5,443 bases of DNA from Prevotellaceae bacterium (lineage in GTDB: Bacteria > Bacteroidota > Bacteroidia > Bacteroidales > Bacteroidaceae). Position numbers and translations under genes: made by a program. A model generated the notes under the pieces. The model made no database searches. It was not told the origin of the DNA and was given only the letters and a program-made list of their open reading frames with translations. This document shows, in pieces, positions 1 to 5,443 of this stretch (position 1 is the stretch's first letter; each line of letters begins with the position of its first letter). The stretch spans positions 2,575-8,017 of the forward strand of contig JAUNIK010000016.1 in NCBI GenBank assembly GCA_030523505.1. The letters are read 5' to 3'.

Positions 1-30
1 AAAGTTAATAGTTAAAAGTTAATTAAAGAT
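1..30 (+). promoter_or_regulatory. AT-rich translation leader with tandem heptamers
   Basis: The 30 nt before the xylanase start are almost only A and T and contain three AGTTAA cores starting at 3, 10 and 17, which is an exact 7-nt period. There is no Shine-Dalgarno sequence. This fits Bacteroidota, where translation initiation depends on A/T-rich, weakly structured leaders. An in-frame TAA at 13-15, with no start codon between it and the ATG at 31, fixes the start of the gene. No Bacteroidota-type -33/-7 promoter is visible. It probably lies left of the window. Confidence 0.45.
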
Positions 31-2169
31 ATGAAACGACTTTTTGTTACCATTATCTGCGCTGTCGGTATTTTGACAGGTGCTAAGGCGCAGGATGTGA
101 AGACCTTCAAGGAGGCTTACAAGGACTACTTCAAGGTGGGCGTTGCTGTGAACCAGCGCAATGTGACTGATTCTGATCAGATGGCTCTTATCGAGCGTGA
201 GTTTAACAGCGTTACGGCCGAGAACGACATGAAACCAGTGAGCGTTCAGCCAAAAGAAGGCGAATGGACTTGGGAGAGGGCTGACCGCATAGCAAACTTC
301 TGCCGTGAGAAAGGCATCAAGATGCGTGGTCACTGTCTGTTGTGGCATAACCAGTTCTGCGATTGGATGTTCTACGACAAGAAGCATAACCTCGTAAAAA
401 AAGAGGTGCTGTTCGAGCGTATGCGCAAACATATTAATACTGTAGTGAACCGCTACAAGGATGTTGTCTATGGTTGGGATGTGGTGAACGAGGCTATCAC
501 CGATGATCCTCGTGCCGCACAGCCATTGCGCGAATCGACATTCTACAAGATCTGTGGCAACGATGAGTTTATTCGTAAGGCATTCGAATATGCTCACGAG
601 GCTGACCCAGAGGCAATTCTTTTCTACAATGACTACAACGAGTGCGACCCGGTGAAGCGTGATCGCATCTATAATCTCGTGAAGAGCATGAAAGACGCCG
701 GTGTTCCAGTGAACGGTATCGGTATGCAGGGACACTATAACATCTACGGTCCTTCGGAGAAGGATTTCGAGGATGCTCTTGTGAAGTATTCCAGTCTGGT
801 GGATCATGTCCACATCACCGAACTCGACATCCGTATAAACACCGATATGGGTGGTCAGTTGCGTTTCAACCGTGGCGAGGGTATCAATGTGACCGATGAT
901 ATCAAACTGCTTCAGGAGACACAGTACGACCGTTTGTTCCGTATCATGCGTCGTCATCACGAAAAACTCGATGCCGTTACATTCTGGAATCTCTCCGATC
1001 GCGACTCATGGCTCGGCGAAGGCAATTACCCTCTGCCATTCGATGTGAACTACAAACCAAAGAATCTGTATAAGGTGCTCAACGGTTTCGATGCTTCGGT
1101 TGACAATACTGTTATCAAAGAGGACTTCGTGCCAACAGCAACCTGTCAGCCTCGCCAGGAGTGGCCAAAGGTGAACTCACAGGGATATGTACGTTTCCGC
1201 ATTGAGGCTCCACACGCAAAGTATGTGCTTTGCTCTGCTGGATGGGGTGGCGGCATGAAGGGTACTGTTCTCCGCAAACAGGAAGATGGTTCATGGATGG
1301 GCACAACACTCATTCCTGAGGATGAGGGATTCCACTACTACACCGTGCATATCGATGGTGCGATGGTTCTTGACCCTGGCACCAACAGTTATTATGGTGG
1401 AAGCAAATGGATGTCGGGCGTAGAAGTTCCGGCTCACGATCAGGCGTTCTATGAAAACCGCACAGACATTGAGCACGGCACAATGCAACTCGTGAACTTC
1501 TACAGTGCAAGCACCAACCAGATGCGTCAGGCTTATGTTTATACTCCTGCCGGTTACGGTTCGCTCGACAAGAAGAAGCGCCAGCAGCGTTACCCAGTGC
1601 TTTACCTGCAGCATGGTTGGGGTGAGAACGAGACATCTTGGCCAGTGCAAGGTAAGACAGGCGAGATTCTCGATAACCTCATTGCCGAAGGTAAGTGCGA
1701 ACCAATGCTCGTCGTTATGACATACGGCATGACAAACGACATCAATATCGGTGGTTTGCGCAACTTCAAGATTGAGAACTTCCAGACAGTGCTCGTTGAC
1801 GAACTGATACCTTATATCGATTCTCATTTCCTCACTAAGGCAAATCGCGAGAACCGCGCTATGGCTGGCTTGTCGATGGGTAGTATGGAGACTCACGCTA
1901 TCACTTTGAACCGTCCAGAGGTGTTCGGCTATTGGGGATTGTTCAGTGGTGCCACATACACCGTCGAGGAGGTTGACAAGGTGCAAAAACCAATGCTCAT
2001 CTTCACATCGACCGGTGGCAAGGAGAATCCTAAACTCATCAACGACCGTACTGACGCGCTCAAAGCAGCCGGCTACAATGCAGTGCCTTATGTTAGTCCA
2101 GGCACCGCTCATGAGTTCCTCACATGGCGCCGCAGTTTGAAGGAGTTCGCTCCATTGCTGTTCAAATAA
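31..2169 (+). CDS. Secreted bifunctional GH10 endo-1,4-beta-xylanase / CE1 feruloyl esterase
   Basis: This is a complete 712-aa exported enzyme. Residues 1-20 form a type I signal peptide (MKR, hydrophobic core, AKA|Q cleavage after A20). Residues about 22-355 are a GH10 (beta/alpha)8 xylanase domain. The HCLLWH motif is at 101-106, the general acid/base is E154 in WDVVNEA (149-155), the nucleophile is E264 in HITELDI (261-267), and the late barrel motif is TFWNLSDRDSWL (317-328). Residues about 373-470 resemble the CBM48/E-set module found before Bacteroidota CE1 esterases. Residues about 478-712 are a CE1 alpha/beta-hydrolase with an LQHGWGE oxyanion-region motif (526-532), nucleophile S615 in GLSMG, and H694 in GTAHEF. 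The catalytic acid is uncertain: E665 or N666 lies where an Asp is common. The architecture matches the described Xyn10D-Fae1A type of Prevotella ruminicola. By family knowledge, it cuts xylan backbones and releases ferulate from arabinoxylan. The bifunctional activity is inferred. It faces the GH5 operon convergently. Confidence 0.93.
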   Translation: MKRLFVTIICAVGILTGAKAQDVKTFKEAYKDYFKVGVAVNQRNVTDSDQMALIEREFNSVTAENDMKPVSVQPKEGEWTWERADRIANFCREKGIKMRGHCLLWHNQFCDWMFYDKKHNLVKKEVLFERMRKHINTVVNRYKDVVYGWDVVNEAITDDPRAAQPLRESTFYKICGNDEFIRKAFEYAHEADPEAILFYNDYNECDPVKRDRIYNLVKSMKDAGVPVNGIGMQGHYNIYGPSEKDFEDALVKYSSLVDHVHITELDIRINTDMGGQLRFNRGEGINVTDDIKLLQETQYDRLFRIMRRHHEKLDAVTFWNLSDRDSWLGEGNYPLPFDVNYKPKNLYKVLNGFDASVDNTVIKEDFVPTATCQPRQEWPKVNSQGYVRFRIEAPHAKYVLCSAGWGGGMKGTVLRKQEDGSWMGTTLIPEDEGFHYYTVHIDGAMVLDPGTNSYYGGSKWMSGVEVPAHDQAFYENRTDIEHGTMQLVNFYSASTNQMRQAYVYTPAGYGSLDKKKRQQRYPVLYLQHGWGENETSWPVQGKTGEILDNLIAEGKCEPMLVVMTYGMTNDINIGGLRNFKIENFQTVLVDELIPYIDSHFLTKANRENRAMAGLSMGSMETHAITLNRPEVFGYWGLFSGATYTVEEVDKVQKPMLIFTSTGGKENPKLINDRTDALKAAGYNAVPYVSPGTAHEFLTWRRSLKEFAPLLFK

Positions 2170-2201
2170 TAACGATTGCAACAAATAGCACCACCCCAAT
2201 A

Positions 2202-2234
2202 ATAATCCCTGGTTCATTACGAGCCAGGGATTAT
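2202..2234. terminator. Hairpin between convergent genes, probable terminator
   Basis: A 14-bp inverted repeat pairs 2202-2215 with 2221-2234 around a 5-nt loop (ATTAC). The outer 11 bp are perfect, and the inner part has one G-T wobble. It lies 32 nt after the xylanase stop and 20 nt from the GH5 stop on the other strand, where a shared bidirectional terminator would be expected. The T-tracts are weak on both sides (CTTATT after the stem on +, TTATT on -), so a strictly intrinsic mechanism is uncertain. This hairpin is the only notable element in the 85-nt gap at 2170-2254. Confidence 0.7.
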
Positions 2235-2254
2235 CTTATTGATTCTCAAAGGAT

Positions 2255-3994
2255 TTATCGGTTCAGGTACTTCCTGCCGTTTTTGATGAGCAAGCCTTTT
2301 GTATTTGCGTTCACACGCTGACCAGCAAGATTATAAACACCGTTATCGTTATCGTCATCGTTATCGTTAATATCAACCACTCCCGCTAGTTTGTCAGGAT
2401 CAGTGACGGTGGCTTTCTTCAAGGTTATGCCCGTACCGTGAACGATAAGTCCGAGTTGGGCAATCTTGTCGTAGTTGGCTTTCGGGAAAGTGAAGACTGT
2501 CACATGGTCGGTGTTTGCTCCACTGTTATAAACGCGACTTGGATTGAAGTCGGCCACATAAGTCTTGCCATCGACAATGAAACTTGGTTTGTCCGACCAG
2601 TTGCCATAATAAAGCTGAATATCATCGCCCGAATAAGCCGTCTGGGTATAGGTCAGTTCCAGTTCACATTTCTCACCGGCATTCTGGAACACAGATGCTT
2701 CTATATTGATGCCACTACCCCATCCGAGAGGCTTTGTTCCCTCGAAGCACACAACCACCGCCGGCTGTTCGTATTCAGGCCATTTGCCATTGAAATCCTC
2801 ACCATGATAAGACTTTGCCAAACGTTCCGCAAGGTCTGGCTGGCTGAAAGCAGGGAATGTGCGGAAAGTGCCATCAGTGAGTCCCATCCAATAGAATGTG
2901 CCCATATCATTGGCTTTCATCTGCTTAACGAAATAGTCAGCGAAACTGAACATCACATCCCTTCGGATATCATAATCCGTCTTACCATCGCCGCCATCGA
3001 CATTTGCTGTGCCCCACTCACCGATGATAACAGGTGCGCCCTTCGATACAAGGTGGGTTTTCAATGCGTTGATGGTCTGGTCAACGCCAGCTTTGATAGT
3101 AGTGAGGTTGTTGCTCGATATATCAGGATATGTGTGAACCTGGAAGATAAGATGGTTCTGCACATTATCCTCAGGCAGATTCATCTGCGACAACGGATCA
3201 GAAAGATGCGAATTCCATGTGCCAGCACCACAGCAAGCACCGTAGGTGTTGACAACGAGATTACGCTGAGCATTGTTGCCACCGGTGTTGCGGACGGTAT
3301 TCACGAACAACTGTGCGTAACTGTTGATGGCATCGTAAGCCGACTTAGCGATGTTGGCATCGTATCGGCTTGAAGTATTGAATGAAGCGAAGCACCATGA
3401 ACTCTTTATGTCGAGCATCTCGTTGTAAGACTCGAACAGCAAGTGCTCATCGTAATCCTTGAACTCCTCGGCAATCTGCTTCCATAAATACTCATAACGG
3501 TTCTTCACATTGTTGTAGGTATCCATATCGGCTTTGAGCCATGATGTCCAGCTATCATTGTCAGCACCAGTGTCGTGGTGAACATTGATGATGCAGTAAA
3601 GTCCCGACTCGATTACCATATCCACCACCTCGTGAACACGCGCCATCCAAGCCTCGTTCACCTTACCGTCCTTTGTCATGTGGTTATACCATGTCACTGG
3701 TACGCGGATTGCTCCGAAACCAGCCTCTCGCATCATCTCGAAGAGAGGCTTGGTGGTAGGTTTCTGCCCCCAGCAATACTCTGAATCCAGTCCTTGGCAA
3801 TTCCAATATGAATCGCTGTTGACATCTGTCGACCTATGGCTGTTGGCATCAAGGGTATTACCCAGATTCCAGCCAAGGCCCATATTCTTAACTGCCTCGG
3901 TTGCTGTTTCTATGCTTTGTGCACTGCATGACAATGAGCCACCGCCCATAAAAAGAGCGATGGCCACTATTGTTGTTGAGATAATTCTATTCAT
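2255..3994 (-). CDS. Secreted GH5 family endoglucanase-type glycoside hydrolase with C-terminal accessory module
   Basis: This is a complete 579-aa protein. Residues 1-25 are a signal peptide, most likely cut by signal peptidase I at CSA|Q. The GH5 barrel spans about 30-405 and shows GWNLGN (41-46), IRVPVTW (96-102), the H139-H140 pair in NVHHD, acid/base E192 in SYNEM, HTY (287-289), nucleophile E326 in GEWG, and W369 in FYWMG. GH5 members retain configuration and mostly cut beta-1,4-glucan, although related subfamilies act on xyloglucan, mannan or mixed-linkage glucan. Sequence reading alone does not fix substrate or subfamily, and a subfamily 4-like enzyme is only a guess. Residues about 413-532 look like a beta-sandwich, possibly carbohydrate-binding, which I cannot assign to a family. 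An acidic Asn/Asp linker (541-551) and a tail with YNLAGQRV (554-561) and KNGRKYLNR end the protein. Such tails are common in secreted Prevotella proteins and may act in sorting. The gene follows the other GH5 by 6 nt, probably in one operon. Confidence 0.92.
   Translation of the reverse strand: MNRIISTTIVAIALFMGGGSLSCSAQSIETATEAVKNMGLGWNLGNTLDANSHRSTDVNSDSYWNCQGLDSEYCWGQKPTTKPLFEMMREAGFGAIRVPVTWYNHMTKDGKVNEAWMARVHEVVDMVIESGLYCIINVHHDTGADNDSWTSWLKADMDTYNNVKNRYEYLWKQIAEEFKDYDEHLLFESYNEMLDIKSSWCFASFNTSSRYDANIAKSAYDAINSYAQLFVNTVRNTGGNNAQRNLVVNTYGACCGAGTWNSHLSDPLSQMNLPEDNVQNHLIFQVHTYPDISSNNLTTIKAGVDQTINALKTHLVSKGAPVIIGEWGTANVDGGDGKTDYDIRRDVMFSFADYFVKQMKANDMGTFYWMGLTDGTFRTFPAFSQPDLAERLAKSYHGEDFNGKWPEYEQPAVVVCFEGTKPLGWGSGINIEASVFQNAGEKCELELTYTQTAYSGDDIQLYYGNWSDKPSFIVDGKTYVADFNPSRVYNSGANTDHVTVFTFPKANYDKIAQLGLIVHGTGITLKKATVTDPDKLAGVVDINDNDDDNDNGVYNLAGQRVNANTKGLLIKNGRKYLNR
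2341..2370. repeat. Hexanucleotide microsatellite inside the GH5 coding region
   Basis: Five tandem 6-nt units start at 2341, 2347, 2353, 2359 and 2365. On the + strand they read CGTTAT, CGTTAT, CGTCAT, CGTTAT and CGTTAA. On the minus strand they code for alternating Asn and Asp residues at about 542-551 of the GH5 protein, between the accessory module and the C-terminal tail. A 6-nt unit keeps the frame, so gain or loss of units would change linker length without disrupting the protein. Confidence 0.8.
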
Positions 3995-4000
3995 TAATTA
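3995..4000 (-). promoter_or_regulatory. Six-nt junction between the two GH5 genes
   Basis: Read on the minus strand, the upstream gene ends in TAG and is followed by TAA, TTA and then the ATG of the next gene. The tandem TAG-TAA stops are in the same frame as the downstream ATG, so this ATG cannot be extended upstream. There is no Shine-Dalgarno motif. The preceding bases, including an A-run covering the upstream gene's two terminal Lys codons, form the A-rich context typical of Bacteroidota initiation. The spacing leaves no room for a separate promoter outside coding sequence, which supports co-transcription and possibly translational coupling. Confidence 0.6.
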
Positions 4001-5443
4001 CTATTTTTTAGGGGCACTGTTATATACTGACTCAATAGTATAGTTAGCGTCTGTGCTTGTAGCAGCTTTTACCATTGTGTTAATGAGGGCCGGAGTATTA
4101 AGCGCTCCATTCTCGTGGTTGATATACCAGAAGCATTCGCCACCACCACCTTCGCCTTGGTCGTTGTTATTGTTATCCCACAACATCATAGGAATACCAG
4201 CAAAATATGATGTACGGCAGATATACTCCATGAAGTAAGCACGGAACGGCTCGTCCTCAGCCTTCTCGCGTGTCTCGCATCCGAACTCACCGAAGTAACA
4301 AGGAATACCCTTGTCAACAAATTCCTTCTTGAGTTTGGCGAACATATTCTTCACTGCATTCTCCTCATTATCATTGCCACGGTAGGTATGACCCCAACGT
4401 CCAACCTTTCCCTCTGTGCAGAAGTTGAAAGGATCGTAAGTATGAACTGCCACCATGATATGCTTAGCTGGGTCATTAGGAATCTTGAGCAGATTCTTAT
4501 CGCCAGAAGTAAAGGTTGGACTTGCACAGAATCCTGGGACGCCAATCCAACGTGTAGCATTGTTGCCACCCGTAGAGCGAATAGCATCTACAGCCACCTG
4601 ATTCCATTCGTCCATAAGTGCATAAACCGGTTTGTAGTTGAAGCCGCCTTGCCAGCCCCAGGCATTATCATGGAGTTCGTTGAAGGTTTCAAAGAGCAAC
4701 TTCTGGTCGTAATCCTTATAGTATTCAGCAATCTGCTTCCAGGTAGCAACGATACGCTCCTTGATCTTTGTATTTGTGTCTGCATTGGCAGCCGCAGAAA
4801 TAATGTCCTGCCAATACTCATCGTGGTGGGTGTTGAGGAGAACATTAAGACCAGCCTTCAAAGCCCAATCTACATTCTGCTGCACTTCCTTCATATACCC
4901 GTCAACAATAGTGAACTTGCCATCGTTCATGTCCTGATATGGGCCCCATGTCACACACATTCGAACTGTCTTGATGCCATAAGAAGCGAGGTTGGCATAG
5001 AGTTCCTGCGTTGGGCGTACACCATCCCAATAAGGAGGATTGCCCCAAGTGATACGGTAGTTGCCAGCAGCATTGTTGCCGTCGTAAGAGTCGAAGTGGT
5101 TGCCAAGATTCCAGCCGAAACCGAGGGCCTGTACAAGTGTCGAGGCTGATATCTCTGTTTCTTCTGCAACTGGCTTATTTGTATTGAAATTAAGTTCGAA
5201 TTTAGGGGCAGTGCGATTTGGATTGCTGAGATCGACAACAGTTCCCGAAGGAATCACAAGATGGTAGTTCTGGTTTGCATCCAGATTAACATCTATCTCG
5301 ATAGCAGTAGTCTTTGCACTGCGATGGACATTGATTTTTGTGCCATTGAGCATCACTGTTGCTCCATCAGGCACCTTGATATTCGTTGGCTTGTAGTCAA
5401 ACTCAATCTTAGTAACGCGTGATGCATCAACGGTCTCACCTTC
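4001..5443 (-). CDS. GH5 family endoglucanase-type glycoside hydrolase with N-terminal Ig-like domain (5' end outside the window)
   Basis: The frame is open from the right edge to the TAG at 4003-4001, giving 480 visible residues (numbered here from the edge). The true start and any signal peptide are missing. A GTG at 5374 is in frame, but it falls inside a domain and is not the start. Residues about 10-92 resemble a Big_5/SbsA-type Ig-like domain, with the typical 'L.A...Y...IPSGTV.D' strand pattern followed by a FELNFNT strand. The GH5 barrel runs from about 100 to 470, with GWNLGN (110-115), VRMCVTW (160-166), H206-H207 in NTHHD, acid/base E256 in FNELHD, a VHTY strand, nucleophile E386 in GEFGC, and a MLWDN motif near the end. 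It ends in SAPKK with no C-terminal sorting-like tail. Like other GH5 enzymes it probably cuts beta-1,4-glucan or a related glycan, and the substrate is unresolved. It is the upstream gene of the leftward pair and a clear paralogue of its neighbour, with shared WKQIAE, KDYD, LLFE and GGNNA segments. Confidence 0.9.
   Translation of the reverse strand, partial: EGETVDASRVTKIEFDYKPTNIKVPDGATVMLNGTKINVHRSAKTTAIEIDVNLDANQNYHLVIPSGTVVDLSNPNRTAPKFELNFNTNKPVAEETEISASTLVQALGFGWNLGNHFDSYDGNNAAGNYRITWGNPPYWDGVRPTQELYANLASYGIKTVRMCVTWGPYQDMNDGKFTIVDGYMKEVQQNVDWALKAGLNVLLNTHHDEYWQDIISAAANADTNTKIKERIVATWKQIAEYYKDYDQKLLFETFNELHDNAWGWQGGFNYKPVYALMDEWNQVAVDAIRSTGGNNATRWIGVPGFCASPTFTSGDKNLLKIPNDPAKHIMVAVHTYDPFNFCTEGKVGRWGHTYRGNDNEENAVKNMFAKLKKEFVDKGIPCYFGEFGCETREKAEDEPFRAYFMEYICRTSYFAGIPMMLWDNNNNDQGEGGGGECFWYINHENGALNTPALINTMVKAATSTDANYTIESVYNSAPKK

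Noticed and set aside
19..960. Long open frame (313 codons) on the minus strand opposite the GH10 domain
   Set aside because: It is a shadow of a strong coding gene, with His/Leu/Val-rich composition, no recognisable domain, and full overlap with GH10 catalytic motifs on the other strand.
1291..2217. Long open frame on the minus strand opposite the CE1 domain
   Set aside because: It covers the esterase and the terminator hairpin antisense, resembles no family, and is explained by codon bias of the real gene.
2438..3373. 311-codon open frame on the plus strand within the first GH5 gene
   Set aside because: It is antisense to conserved GH5 motifs and has no family signature or plausible initiation leader.
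3920..3994. Lipoprotein signal (Cys23) on the first GH5
   Set aside because: The residues before Cys23 (S-L-S) fit a lipobox poorly, while CSA|Q fits signal peptidase I as seen in Bacteroidota. Surface anchoring by lipid is not excluded but is less likely.
4388..5149. 253-codon open frame on the plus strand within the second GH5 gene
   Set aside because: It is an antisense shadow of the GH5 barrel with no recognisable domain.
5372..5374. GTG as the start codon of the second GH5
   Set aside because: The frame continues upstream with domain-like sequence to the window edge, and the GTG falls within a predicted Ig-like fold with no signal peptide after it.
1..5443. CRISPR array, insertion sequence, tRNA/rRNA, SusC/SusD, toxin or phage gene
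   Set aside because: No spaced repeats, transposase, terminal inverted repeats, RNA gene or other such family could be seen. The window is filled by three carbohydrate-active enzyme genes.

Overview
The window looks like part of a plant-cell-wall-degrading locus from a Bacteroidota bacterium, most likely a Prevotella-like gut or rumen species. The reasons are the protein families (a GH10 xylanase fused to a CE1 esterase, and two GH5 endoglucanase-type enzymes), signal peptides with an Ala|Gln cleavage site, AT-rich leaders without Shine-Dalgarno sequences, and a C-terminal tail with the 'YNLAGQRV ... GLLIKNGRKY' pattern common in secreted Prevotella proteins. The genus is an inference. No rRNA, tRNA or other marker gene is present.

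Layout: 1-30 is a short AT-rich leader with three tandem heptamers. 31-2169 (+) is a complete secreted GH10 / CBM48-like / CE1 protein, probably a bifunctional endoxylanase-feruloyl esterase. 2170-2254 is the convergent intergenic region, and it holds one strong hairpin that probably ends transcription from one or both sides. 2255-3994 (-) is a complete secreted GH5 enzyme with an unassigned C-terminal module, an acidic Asn/Asp linker and the Prevotella-type tail. 4001-5443 (-) is a second GH5 enzyme. It is complete at its C-terminus but runs off the right edge of the window, and the visible N-terminal part looks like a Big_5 (SbsA-type) Ig-like domain. The two GH5 genes are only 6 nt apart and are almost certainly co-transcribed leftward. 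Genes fill nearly the whole window and no gene-free stretch exceeds 100 nt.

How the genes may work together (inference from families): the GH10 domain cuts arabinoxylan backbones, the CE1 domain removes feruloyl esters that cross-link arabinoxylan to lignin or to other chains, and the GH5 enzymes attack beta-1,4-glucan or related glucans and mannans exposed by this. All appear to be exported, although the signal sequence of the second GH5 lies outside the window. No SusC/SusD pair, transporter or regulator is visible, so assignment to a polysaccharide utilization locus cannot be confirmed here.

I found no sign of a new defence, mobile or RNA-based system. The points most worth a second look are the unassigned module in the first GH5, the hexanucleotide repeat coding its acidic linker, the heptamer leader, and the divergence of accessory domains between the two GH5 paralogues.
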